Assembly (NCBI GenBank): GCA_900538885.1
Contig: UQAI01000043.1
Span: 1 to 12,927, forward strand
Length of the DNA stretch: 12,927 bases
Reading direction: 5' to 3'
From: an uncultured Mollicutes bacterium
Lineage (GTDB): Bacteria; Bacillota_I; Bacilli_A; ML615J-28; CAG-313
Position 1 is the first letter of the stretch, and each line of letters opens with the position of its first letter. The notes under the pieces are model-generated. The model was not told the origin of the DNA. It worked only from the letters and a program-made list of their open reading frames with translations, and ran no database searches. The position numbers were made by a program, and so were the translations under genes. Positions 1 through 7,286 of the stretch are shown here, in pieces.

Positions 1-275
1 ACAAAACCCATTAATCTAGGGCACAATTTTGTGCACGATGATTGACAAACCGTCAATATTAGAAAATAAATTATCTTATAATAGGTTTAAAAAGTTAAAG
101 AAACATTGCCATATAGAATGGAAGATGAATAATTCCATCTTTAATCATAACATCCTTGGAATATAAAATATATGAATTTCCTATTTCAGATAAAAATTTA
201 GTGCGAAATTTATCATCTTAACACGAAAAAGCAAACTTTTATACGTCATATATGCACGAAAAAGCAAATTTTGAA
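1..275. other. Gene-free stretch with small palindromes
   Basis: I see no supportable gene here. The first 45 bases are open in frame 1 and end in TGA, so they could be the last codons of an upstream gene, but 14 codons are too few to judge. Visible structure: GCACAA/TTGTGC arms at 21-26 and 29-34; TTGAC/GTCAA arms at 42-46 and 52-56; overlapping hairpin arms ATGGAA/TTCCAT (118-123, 133-138) and AAGATG/CATCTT (122-127, 136-141); and a direct repeat listed separately. A TTGACA (42-47) and a TATAAT (77-82) are both present, but 29 bases apart, too far for one promoter. Confidence 0.5.
222..268. repeat. Direct repeat, two 14-bp copies 33 bp apart
   Basis: CACGAAAAAGCAAA occurs at 222-235 and again, identically, at 255-268. 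The centre-to-centre distance is 33 bp, close to three helical turns. Both copies are followed by a short T-run. A weaker partial resemblance (GTGCGAAATTT) lies at 201-211. They sit downstream of the minus-strand gene pair. Function is unknown; protein binding sites or remnants of a small repeat are both possible. Confidence 0.6.
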
Positions 276-309
276 ATTTAAAAGAGCTGTATATGATATA
301 TACATGCTC
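276..309 (-). terminator. Rho-independent terminator of the minus-strand gene pair
   Basis: On the minus strand, GAGC plus TGTATA pair with TATACA plus GCTC (arms 306-309/299-304 and 288-293/284-287), with one unpaired base at 305 and a five-base loop. The stem is followed by TTTTAAATTT on the minus strand. It begins about eight bases after the stop codon of the Tyr-Pro repeat gene. The plus strand also has a T-run after the hairpin (313-318), so it may act in both directions. Confidence 0.6.
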
Positions 310-316
310 ATGTTTT

Positions 317-568
317 TTATTGATATTGGATATTTGTTACTTGGTATGGATACTGGTAATTTGGATACGGATATGGATAAGGGTATGGATATGGGTAAGG
401 GTAAGGGTAGACTTGTTGGTTGTACATAGGCTGTTGATTATTATAACAATTGTTGCCATAGCACTGTCTACCATTTAGCCATAAAGGGGCAGAAATGATT
501 GCTGCTCCAGCTAAAATGGGGAGCCATAACCGTTCGCCACGTTCATTATAAAACATTTGATAACGCAT
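317..568 (-). CDS. Small protein with hydrophobic segment and eight Tyr-Pro repeats
   Basis: An 83-residue protein of unknown function. Its start is supported by a near-perfect AGGAGG six bases upstream of the ATG. Residues 1-14 are polar and charged. Residues 15-31 are hydrophobic (WLPILAGAAIISAPLW region) and could be one membrane segment. Residues 36-53 are rich in Asn, Gln, Cys (36, 41) and Tyr. Residues 54-69 are eight uninterrupted Tyr-Pro dipeptides, followed by a Tyr/Gln-rich tail. The general plan, a short hydrophobic stretch followed by a Tyr/Pro-rich tail, recalls small surface or spore-coat-associated proteins of Bacillus relatives, but this is resemblance of composition only. The gene starts 45 bases after the end of the VanY-type peptidase gene on the same strand and is followed directly by a terminator, so co-transcription is likely and an envelope role is plausible. 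The plus-strand reading frame across it is a shadow. Confidence 0.75.
   Translation of the reverse strand: MRYQMFYNERGERLWLPILAGAAIISAPLWLNGRQCYGNNCYNNQQPMYNQQVYPYPYPYPYPYPYPYPNYQYPYQVTNIQYQ
362..409 (-). repeat. Eight tandem hexamers encoding Tyr-Pro
   Basis: On the minus strand the units read TAY-CCN eight times (mixed TACCCT, TACCCA, TATCCA, TATCCG). The units vary at the third codon positions while the dipeptide is kept unbroken, which suggests selection on the protein. Such a repeat can also change length by slippage in whole units without breaking the frame. Confidence 0.9.
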
Positions 569-613
569 ACTATTCCTCCTTTGTTATATTGTATGCATTA
601 TTTTTAAAAAAGG

Positions 614-1420
614 TTAAAGTTCAAAATTCTGATATATGTATTCTTCTAAAGTTAAAGAACTATTATAAATGGCGGTTGAAAGAGGAGTGCCAACATAGCG
701 GTAGTGCCAGGGTTCATACTTATATCCAGTGATGTTTTCTTTATTTTTTGGGTATCTTAAAATAAAACCAAATTTATGGGCATTATTTTCTAAAAAGGTA
801 AAAACATCGGTTTTATCAAAGTTTGTTATTAAGCCACTATCAAGGGTACTAATGTCAACCGCGAGTCCACTTTGATGTTCAGAATGACCGGGTTTTGCAA
901 CATACGCTTTGTCTTTCGCATTTTCATATAAACTCGCTTGCTTAGTGTAAGGTCGGTATCCTGAAAAAATAGTAAGTTTAAGTCCAAGAGTTTCTGCACT
1001 TAGAAAAAGTGAAGTTAACGCATTTAAACAATTCTCTTCTAAATACATAATTTTACCATCTCGCTTTATGTGGGATAAGGTTGTAATTTCTTTTAGATTA
1101 GTTGGTACATAGTTTTTATCAAGATAATATTTAGGATTGATAAGAATTATGTCATTAATGGTAATGGCTTTTTTAGTGTCATCAAGTTTTAAAAAGTTTG
1201 GACAATTAACTAGGTTTAAACTATATATATAACTAGAGGTTTTAGTAAAATTTTCTTCATAATCATTTAAAAACTCAGGGTTATATGAATTATATTTTGA
1301 AAATTCATTGGTGAAAGTTTTTTGTTTGTTTATAATATTAGTACTATTTTGAGAGGTAATGGTTAAAATAAATAAAAAGAAAAGTAAAATTAGTGTTAAA
1401 AGTTTAAATTTAAATTTCAT
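614..1420 (-). CDS. VanY-family D-alanyl-D-alanine carboxypeptidase, membrane-anchored
   Basis: A 268-residue zinc peptidase expected to remove the terminal D-Ala from peptidoglycan stem peptides outside the membrane. Residues 7-23 form one hydrophobic segment with no lipobox, so it is an uncleaved anchor or signal peptide. The catalytic domain (about 100-265) carries the VanY signature: SGYR at 153-156, PGHSEHQSGLAVD around 177-189 with zinc ligands His182 and Asp189, and EPWHYRYVG at 236-244 with catalytic Glu236 and ligand His239. The start at 1420 is chosen over a longer frame reaching 1561 because an AGGAGGT lies six bases upstream, the anchor follows at once, and the longer frame would run into polA. 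VanY-like enzymes are often housekeeping wall-trimming enzymes; with no vanH, vanA or vanX genes nearby there is no reason to infer vancomycin resistance. It is followed on the same strand by the Tyr-Pro repeat gene. Confidence 0.9.
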   Translation of the reverse strand: MKFKFKLLTLILLFFLFILTITSQNSTNIINKQKTFTNEFSKYNSYNPEFLNDYEENFTKTSSYIYSLNLVNCPNFLKLDDTKKAITINDIILINPKYYLDKNYVPTNLKEITTLSHIKRDGKIMYLEENCLNALTSLFLSAETLGLKLTIFSGYRPYTKQASLYENAKDKAYVAKPGHSEHQSGLAVDISTLDSGLITNFDKTDVFTFLENNAHKFGFILRYPKNKENITGYKYEPWHYRYVGTPLSTAIYNSSLTLEEYIYQNFEL

Positions 1421-1462
1421 AATTAGACCTCCTGTTAATAGTATTTGAAAAATATAAATAAA

Positions 1463-1492
1463 AATGTATTGTTTTTTTGTATTTTCAATCAA
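1463..1492 (-). promoter_or_regulatory. Possible promoter of the vanY-type gene
   Basis: On the minus strand, TTGATT (1487-1492) is followed after 18 bases by TACATT (1463-1468). The match is modest, but a promoter is needed here because the gene diverges from polA. Its -35 overlaps the spacer of the polA promoter, so the two might interfere. Confidence 0.35.
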
Positions 1493-1505
1493 TTTATGGT
1501 AAAAT
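1477..1505 (+). promoter_or_regulatory. Promoter of the polA-dnaI operon
   Basis: TTGTAT (1477-1482), 17 bases, TAAAAT (1500-1505), with a TG one base before the -10 (1497-1498), i.e. an extended -10. The start of polA is 27 bases further on, with AGTAGGA as its ribosome binding site. No other promoter is obvious before dnaI. Confidence 0.55.
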
Positions 1506-1532
1506 AAATAGAAGAAAGTAGGAATAAAAAAG

Positions 1533-4190
1533 ATGAAGAGAATCCTTTTAATAGATGGCAATAGTTTAATGTTTAGAGCTTATTATGCGACGGCATATAC
1601 GGGTAATTTAATGCAGACGCGTAGTGGAATGTACACCAATGCTATATATGGTTTTGTAAATATGATTAACAAAGTTATTGAAAGTGAAACTTTTGATAAT
1701 ATTTTTGTAGCCTTTGATAAAGGTAAAAAAACCTTTAGACATCAAGAATATGCAGATTATAAAGGCGGAAGAAAACCTATGCCTGATGAATTTGCGATGC
1801 AGATACCACTTATTAAAGAATATCTAGATGTTTTAAAAATTACAAGACTTGAAACTGATGATTATGAAGCAGATGACTTACTTGCTACAATGTCTAAAAA
1901 AGCCAAAATGGAAGATTATAATTGTTTAGTTATTTCAGGTGATCATGATTTACTTCAACTAGTTGATTCTAAAGTTACAGTAGCTTTAACTAAAAAAGGA
2001 ATCAGTGAACTTGAATATTATAACGCTTCTAACTTTAAAGATTTAACAGGGTTTGAGCCTACTCAATTAACCGATTTTAAAGGACTAATCGGTGATAGTA
2101 GTGATAATTTACCTGGTATTAGTGGTGTCGGTGAAAAAACAGCTATTAAGCTACTTAATGAATATCATACCCTTGAAGGAATTATTGAGAATGTATCTAA
2201 TATCAAGGGCAAGTTAAGTGAAAAAATAGAAAAAGATAAAAATGTTGCTTTAACGACTAAACGTCTTGCGACATTATGCTATGATGCTGTAATTGATGTA
2301 ACCATTGATGATACTAAATACCAAAAGCCAGATTTATCAGCTTTGCGTTTATTTTATGAAAAAGTTGAATTTAAATCATTTATTAAACGTTTAGATAGTA
2401 TGAAAGAAATATACGAAGAGAAAAAAGAAAATCCAAAAGTAGGAGTTGATTTAAATATTCATATTAATGAAGTTGATAAATTTTTAAGTGAAGTTACAAA
2501 TCATTCTAATATTGGTATTGAAGTAGAACTTGATGGTCTTAATTATCATAAAGCTAATTTACTTGGCTTTGCTTTAGTTTTAGACTGTAATGCTTATTAT
2601 TTTGATAAACAATATATATATTTAGATGAGCTTAAAGAAGTGTTACAGTCAGATAAGTATCATTTTAAATCAACGGATATTAAGAAAGTATATTGTACCC
2701 TAAATAAGTTTGGGATAGTAGTTCAAACTTTCGATTTTGACGCTACTCTCGCCGCATACGTGCTTGATCCAAGCATGCCAAGCACCGATATTAAATATGT
2801 ATATGAAAAATATGAACCAACTAAACTTCCATATTTTGAGGAAGTTTTTGGCAAAAAAACAACCCTTCTTATTCCAAGTGAAGAACAACTTGCAAGCTAT
2901 GCCTCAATGAAAGGATACTATGCTCTTTATTTTGAAAAAGTTATGATTGATGAATTAAAACGCAATCAACAACTAGAATTATTACAAAATATTGAAATCC
3001 CTCTTGCGATTGTTCTTGGAAATATTGAACTAAATGGTTTTAAGGTTAACAAAAGAAGACTAGAAGAAATCGGACTATTCCTCTCTGATGAAATTACAGA
3101 ATTAGAAAATCAAATATATGAAGCAGTTGGTCATGAATTTAATATTGCTTCGCCTAAACAGTTAGGCATTGTTTTATTTGAAGAACTTCAAATTGATAAA
3201 GGCAAAAAGAACAAAACAGGTTATTCAACTAGTGCCGAAGTACTTGAAAAACTTGCATACAGTCATCCAGTTCCTCGTTTAATTCTTGATTACCGTAAAT
3301 ATAGCAAATTATTATCAACTTATGTAGTAGGCTTATCAAATGAAATAAGCGCACTTGATGGTAAAGTCCACACGACTTTTAAACAAGCTCTCACCGCAAC
3401 AGGACGTCTTTCCTCAACTGAACCGAATATTCAAAACATTCCAGTACGAACTGAAGATGGTAGACTTATACGTTCAGCCTTTATTTCAAGCACTGATGAA
3501 GGTAAACTCATAAGTGCAGACTACTCCCAAATTGAACTTAGAATTTTAGCAGATGTTTCAAATTGTGAAGCCATGATCAATGATTTTAACCATGGCATGG
3601 ATTTACATACTATAACGGCAGCTCGTATTTATGATGAACCAGTTGAAGAAGTAACAAAAGAAATGCGCCGTATCGCAAAAGCCGTAAATTTTGGTATTAT
3701 ATATGGAATGAGTGATTGGGGGCTTGCGGAACAACTTCACATTTCGCCAGCAAGATCAAGCGAATTTATTCGTAAATATTTTGCGGTGTACCCTGAGATA
3801 AAAACATACCTTGATAAGGTTGTAGAAGATACAAAAGTAAATGGATACACAACGACAATCTTTAACAGACGGCGCTATATCAAAGAAATAAATAGTAGTA
3901 ACTATGCTTTAAGAGAATTTGCGAAAAGAACAGCCATGAATGCTCCAATTCAAGGCAGTGCTGCCGACATTATTAAAATTGCTATGATTAAAGTATATAA
4001 TAAAATGCAAGAACTAAATTTAAAAAGTAAAATGGTAGCTCAAGTTCATGATGAATTAATCATCGATACAACTTATGACGAAATAGAAATAGTTAAAAAT
4101 TTACTAAAAGAAACCATGGAACATGCTGTTGAATTAAAAGTTAAAATGACAGTTGATGTAGAAGCAGGAGTTAATTGGGATCTTAAGTAG
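1533..4190 (+). CDS. polA: DNA polymerase I
   Basis: An 885-residue Pol I, which fills repair gaps and replaces Okazaki primers. The N-terminal 5'-3' exonuclease domain (about 1-290) shows the start motif IDGNSLMFRAYYA, the acidic DDYEADDLLAT and SGDHD motifs, and the helix-hairpin-helix region GDSSDNLPGISGVGEKTA. The middle domain (about 300-470) resembles a 3'-5' exonuclease that has lost key acids: the usual DTE is E330-V-E332, the second motif reads TDIKKVY (381-387), and the last Tyr-x-x-x-Asp is gone, as in Bacillus-type Pol I without proofreading. The polymerase domain is intact: motif A DYSQIELRILA with Asp663, motif B RRIAKAVNFGIIYG with Lys716, Phe720 and Tyr724, motif C HDE at 839-841. 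It is the first gene of the operon; mutM-coaE starts 11 bases after its TAG stop. Confidence 0.97.
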   Translation: MKRILLIDGNSLMFRAYYATAYTGNLMQTRSGMYTNAIYGFVNMINKVIESETFDNIFVAFDKGKKTFRHQEYADYKGGRKPMPDEFAMQIPLIKEYLDVLKITRLETDDYEADDLLATMSKKAKMEDYNCLVISGDHDLLQLVDSKVTVALTKKGISELEYYNASNFKDLTGFEPTQLTDFKGLIGDSSDNLPGISGVGEKTAIKLLNEYHTLEGIIENVSNIKGKLSEKIEKDKNVALTTKRLATLCYDAVIDVTIDDTKYQKPDLSALRLFYEKVEFKSFIKRLDSMKEIYEEKKENPKVGVDLNIHINEVDKFLSEVTNHSNIGIEVELDGLNYHKANLLGFALVLDCNAYYFDKQYIYLDELKEVLQSDKYHFKSTDIKKVYCTLNKFGIVVQTFDFDATLAAYVLDPSMPSTDIKYVYEKYEPTKLPYFEEVFGKKTTLLIPSEEQLASYASMKGYYALYFEKVMIDELKRNQQLELLQNIEIPLAIVLGNIELNGFKVNKRRLEEIGLFLSDEITELENQIYEAVGHEFNIASPKQLGIVLFEELQIDKGKKNKTGYSTSAEVLEKLAYSHPVPRLILDYRKYSKLLSTYVVGLSNEISALDGKVHTTFKQALTATGRLSSTEPNIQNIPVRTEDGRLIRSAFISSTDEGKLISADYSQIELRILADVSNCEAMINDFNHGMDLHTITAARIYDEPVEEVTKEMRRIAKAVNFGIIYGMSDWGLAEQLHISPARSSEFIRKYFAVYPEIKTYLDKVVEDTKVNGYTTTIFNRRRYIKEINSSNYALREFAKRTAMNAPIQGSAADIIKIAMIKVYNKMQELNLKSKMVAQVHDELIIDTTYDEIEIVKNLLKETMEHAVELKVKMTVDVEAGVNWDLK

Positions 4191-4201
4191 AAAGGATTTA
4201 T

Positions 4202-5620
4202 ATGCCAGAATTACCAGAAGTAGAAACCGTAAGAAGAACACTAGAACACCAAATTATAAATGAAGAAATTAAAGATATAAAAGTGTATTATGATAAAATA
4301 ATAGAAAATGTTTCAAAAGATGAATTTGTAACAAAATTAATAGGTGAGACAATCACCAAAATTAATCGTTATGGAAAATACTTAATCTTTATTTTAAATA
4401 ATGTTTCAATAATTGCCCATTTAAGAATGGAAGGTAAATTCTTTCTAAAAGATGTAAACGAACCAGTTGAAAAACATGAACACATTATTTTTGAGTTTAA
4501 AAGTAATAGAACTTTGCGTTATCATGATACAAGAAAATTCGGTAAAATGGCTTTAATTGATTCTACAGATATGAGTGTAATCATGAATTATCCTTCATTA
4601 AAAAAACTAGGACCCGAGGCTAACCAAAATGTTAGCGAAGAATATTTATATAATGCTTTAGCAAAAAGACATGAGCCAATAAAGACAGCTTTATTAAATC
4701 AAGAAATAATTGCTGGACTTGGTAACATCTATGTCGATGAAGTATGTTTTTTATCAAAAATCCATCCTCATACATCGTGTACATTTATAACTAGAAGTGA
4801 TGTTAGAGCAATTATCCAAAATGCTAAAACTATTTTAGATAAAGCCATTTTAGCAGGTGGTACCACAATTAGAAGTTATACTAGTAGTTTAGGCGTAACT
4901 GGAAGATTCCAAGTATATCTTCATGTTCACACCAAAGAAGGCTCTCCATGTGATGTATGTGGTACAATAGTTAAAAAAATGGTCGTTGGAGGACGAGGTA
5001 CATATTACTGTCCAAACTGTCAAAAAGAAAAAACAAAACTTGTGATTGGTATTACCGGTGGTATCGGGATGGGTAAAAGTGAAGTAACCAAATACTTAAA
5101 ATCCCATCAATATGAAGTAGTTGACAGTGATGAAATTGTTAAAAACTTATTAAAAGAACAGAAAGTTCTTAATCAAATAAAAGAACTATTTGGTGATGAG
5201 TATATTGAAAATGAAAAAGTTAATAAAGTAAAATTAGGACAACTAATCTTTACAAAAGAAGATGAAAGGTTAAAACTTAATAATTTGATTCACCCATTAG
5301 TCAAAGAAAAAATCAAAAACAAGATAAAACAGGCTAAAGGAGAAATTATCTTTTTAGATATTCCTTTATTATATGAAGCATCTTTTGACGATTTATGTGA
5401 TAAAGTGATTGTAGTATATACTGATTATTTAACTAATTTAGAAAGATTAAAAAAACGCGATCAAATTGATGATGAATATGCGAAAAACAAAATTGCCTCA
5501 CAAATGGATATTGAAATAAAAAAACAAAAAGCAAACTATATTATTGATAATTCCCATGATTTATGTTATACTTATAAACAAATTGAAGATATCTTACAAA
5601 GAATAAAAAAGGAGGAATAG
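4202..5620 (+). CDS. mutM-coaE: Fused formamidopyrimidine-DNA glycosylase (MutM) and dephospho-CoA kinase (CoaE)
   Basis: One 472-residue frame with two complete enzymes. Residues 1-275 are Fpg/MutM, which excises 8-oxoguanine and other oxidised purines: catalytic N-terminal Pro2 and Glu3, Lys59 in RYGKYL, the helix-two-turn-helix region NQEIIAGLGNIYVDE, and a zinc finger with Cys250, 253, 270 and 273 enclosing the GGRG active-site arginine loop. Residues 279-472 are CoaE, which phosphorylates dephospho-CoA in the last step of coenzyme A synthesis: P-loop GGIGMGKS at 286-293, VDSDEIV, LIHPLV and IPLLYE. Only three to five residues separate the last Cys-zinc region from the CoaE core and there is no stop. 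An in-frame GTG at 5042 lacks a ribosome binding site, so separate translation is not supported. In Bacillus the two are separate but nearby genes. It begins 11 bases after polA with AAAGGA as binding site. Confidence 0.93.
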   Translation: MPELPEVETVRRTLEHQIINEEIKDIKVYYDKIIENVSKDEFVTKLIGETITKINRYGKYLIFILNNVSIIAHLRMEGKFFLKDVNEPVEKHEHIIFEFKSNRTLRYHDTRKFGKMALIDSTDMSVIMNYPSLKKLGPEANQNVSEEYLYNALAKRHEPIKTALLNQEIIAGLGNIYVDEVCFLSKIHPHTSCTFITRSDVRAIIQNAKTILDKAILAGGTTIRSYTSSLGVTGRFQVYLHVHTKEGSPCDVCGTIVKKMVVGGRGTYYCPNCQKEKTKLVIGITGGIGMGKSEVTKYLKSHQYEVVDSDEIVKNLLKEQKVLNQIKELFGDEYIENEKVNKVKLGQLIFTKEDERLKLNNLIHPLVKEKIKNKIKQAKGEIIFLDIPLLYEASFDDLCDKVIVVYTDYLTNLERLKKRDQIDDEYAKNKIASQMDIEIKKQKANYIIDNSHDLCYTYKQIEDILQRIKKEE

Positions 5621-5621
5621 C

Positions 5622-6005
5622 ATGGCCTTTGAAAAAACAAAAGCATTATTTTCTAATAATTTTGAAACCAATATGATTAGTGATCCTGATTATGCCACTC
5701 ACTATTATGGAAACGACTATAATACAAGTAAAAATGCCGTTATTGATGCGGCTAAAACTCTTGGATATAAAGTTACAAATGTTGATGACCAATATAAAGA
5801 AATTTTAGCAGTTTCTAGAACTAATGGTGAGATTATTATTAGTTTATTTACTATATCATATTATGAAACCGCAATTGATTTAAAAGTTACAACTCATTAT
5901 GTTGCATCATTTGGCCGTACTAAGAAAAAAGCTTTAGCTTTTTATGAAACGCTAGATCGTTTCCTTACCTTAAAACGCAAGGGTGGAACTCAAAATGAAT
6001 ACTAA
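5622..6005 (+). CDS. Unknown 127-residue protein in the replication operon
   Basis: I do not recognise this protein. It is 127 residues, soluble, with no signal peptide, membrane segment or cysteines. Residues 1-35 are rich in Asp, Asn and Tyr. Residues 36-48 look helical (KNAVIDAAKTLGY). Residues 50-92 look like alternating beta strands (YKEILAVSR, EIIISLFTISYY, AIDLKVTTHYV). A basic helix follows (FGRTKKKALAFYETLDRFLTLKRKGG). This is the plan of a small alpha/beta domain with a basic C-terminus. The gene is firmly real: GGAGG six bases before the ATG lies inside the end of mutM-coaE, the gap to that gene is one base, and its last 11 bases overlap the start of dnaB. In Bacillus the equivalent place is held by nrdR and other genes, but this protein has no zinc-ribbon cysteines and is not NrdR. 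Confidence 0.85.
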   Translation: MAFEKTKALFSNNFETNMISDPDYATHYYGNDYNTSKNAVIDAAKTLGYKVTNVDDQYKEILAVSRTNGEIIISLFTISYYETAIDLKVTTHYVASFGRTKKKALAFYETLDRFLTLKRKGGTQNEY

Positions 6006-7281
6006 AAAGCTAGAAAACACATCTTTTATAGTTTTACGTGACCACCATTTAACTGATGAAGAACAACAAATATTAACACATCTTTACATGCCATTAGTTG
6101 GCCCTAAAAGCATCAATATGTATATGACACTTGGTACTTTTATTAAAAAGGGTGAAACTGAGTCAATCCCTGTTAGTCATCTTAAGTTATTTCAACTATT
6201 ACAAACGACATCAGAAAATGAAGTAGTAAAAGAAAGACAAAAACTAGAAGCAGTTGGGCTACTCCAAGTTTTAACTGATGGTAATAATTATATATATAAG
6301 CTTAACCATGCCTTAATGCCTAATGATTTTTTTAACAATGAAACTCTTAGCACATTTTTACTTCAACAATTAGGAAAAGAAGAATACGAACGCTTGATGT
6401 TGGAACTTTTAGTGCATCGTTTTGATATAAGCAAATTTACAGACATTACTACATCATTTGATGAAGTATTTGATATTACAAATAATCAAAACTACACATA
6501 CAATGATGAACTAAATTGTTTATTAGTTAAACCAAATGGTGAACAAATAAGAGTTAAGAATCCTCATTTTGATTATCAACTTTTACGAATTTTAGTAGAA
6601 GCTTTAGATATAATTAATAAAGACATAATAGATAGTAAGGAATTTTATGATATTGTTAATAGATACAGTTTCTTATATCAATTAACAACTGAAGAAATTA
6701 AAGATGCCGTAATTGAAAGTACAGGAATAAATAAAAATATAGATTATGAAACTTTCAAAAAAGCATGCAAAAGAATTTATGACAAACATGATAACAAAAC
6801 TAAAATAGTGGTTAAAAATACTACTCCAAGTAGTGATAAACTCATAAATGTTCTTGAACAAACCGCTCCAACTGAAGTAGTTAAAAATTTATTTGGAATA
6901 GGCCTTGTAAGTAGTGAAATTGAAATGTTTGATACCTTAATGGAAAGAACGGGCATTAGTCTTGGAATTCTCAATGTTTTAATTATTTATGTGCTACAAG
7001 ATAAAAATGGTGAAGTACCATCATATAATTATTTTGATAAAATCATTAAAACATGGCAAAGAATGAAAATTACGACAACAAGTGAAGCTATGGATTACAT
7101 CAATGGTCGTACTCCAAAAGAAACAACAAGAAAACGACAATCAACTAAAGCTGTTCCTGACTGGTATGATGATTATGTAAAGAATGTTGAAGATAAAGAA
7201 AACAAACCAGAAAAGCCAAAAGCAAATGATCAAAAAACAATCGAAGAATTAGATGAATTATTTAAATTCAAAACGAGGTAA
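5995..7281 (+). CDS. dnaB: DnaB, helicase loading and membrane attachment protein (Firmicutes type)
   Basis: A 428-residue protein of the Firmicutes DnaB/DnaD family, not the E. coli DnaB helicase. In Bacillus it works with DnaD and DnaI to load the replicative helicase at the origin and at stalled forks, and links the origin to the membrane. The N-terminal part (about 1-110) fits the winged-helix domain. The C-terminal DnaB/DnaD domain (about 300-370) contains the hallmark Y-x3-I-x3-W as Tyr346, Ile350 and Trp354. A charged, low-complexity linker and the tail EELDELFKFK end the protein. At 428 residues it is a little shorter than Bacillus DnaB (about 470). I chose the ATG at 5995 over the in-frame GTG at 5983 because GGTGG lies eight bases before it; the GTG has no better site. 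It overlaps the preceding gene by 11 bases and dnaI starts five bases after its stop. Confidence 0.9.
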   Translation: MNTKKLENTSFIVLRDHHLTDEEQQILTHLYMPLVGPKSINMYMTLGTFIKKGETESIPVSHLKLFQLLQTTSENEVVKERQKLEAVGLLQVLTDGNNYIYKLNHALMPNDFFNNETLSTFLLQQLGKEEYERLMLELLVHRFDISKFTDITTSFDEVFDITNNQNYTYNDELNCLLVKPNGEQIRVKNPHFDYQLLRILVEALDIINKDIIDSKEFYDIVNRYSFLYQLTTEEIKDAVIESTGINKNIDYETFKKACKRIYDKHDNKTKIVVKNTTPSSDKLINVLEQTAPTEVVKNLFGIGLVSSEIEMFDTLMERTGISLGILNVLIIYVLQDKNGEVPSYNYFDKIIKTWQRMKITTTSEAMDYINGRTPKETTRKRQSTKAVPDWYDDYVKNVEDKENKPEKPKANDQKTIEELDELFKFKTR

Positions 7282-7286
7282 TAAAG

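Noticed and set aside
1..45. Open frame ending in TGA, possibly the tail of an upstream gene.
   Set aside because: Only 14 codons; nothing supports it over chance.
362..409. The plus strand contains GGGTAA-like units resembling telomere repeats.
   Set aside because: They are degenerate hexamers that code for Tyr-Pro on the other strand; there is no other sign of a linear end.
293..478. Plus-strand frame of 61 codons across the Tyr-Pro repeat gene.
   Set aside because: It is the complement of the repeat gene; its Ile/Trp/Arg/Val-rich sequence follows from the hexamers. It has no ribosome binding site.
499..732. Plus-strand frame of 77 codons.
   Set aside because: It runs against the starts and ends of two well-supported minus-strand genes and has no supporting signal.
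614..1420. Vancomycin-resistance gene.
   Set aside because: VanY-like peptidases are common wall enzymes; no vanH, vanA, vanX or two-component genes are nearby.
1421..1561. Longer start for the VanY-type protein, reaching into polA.
   Set aside because: It would place 47 residues before a clear signal anchor and ignore the AGGAGGT at 1427-1433.
2700..2888. Minus-strand frame of 62 codons inside polA.
   Set aside because: Shadow of polA without a binding site; the same holds for the minus-strand frames at 6777-6974 and 8513-8725.
5042..5044. GTG that could start a separate CoaE.
   Set aside because: The 20 bases before it are A-rich with no Shine-Dalgarno motif and no stop lies between the two domains.
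5983..5985. GTG that would extend DnaB by four residues.
   Set aside because: The ATG at 5995 has GGTGG at proper spacing, while the GTG lies within that site.
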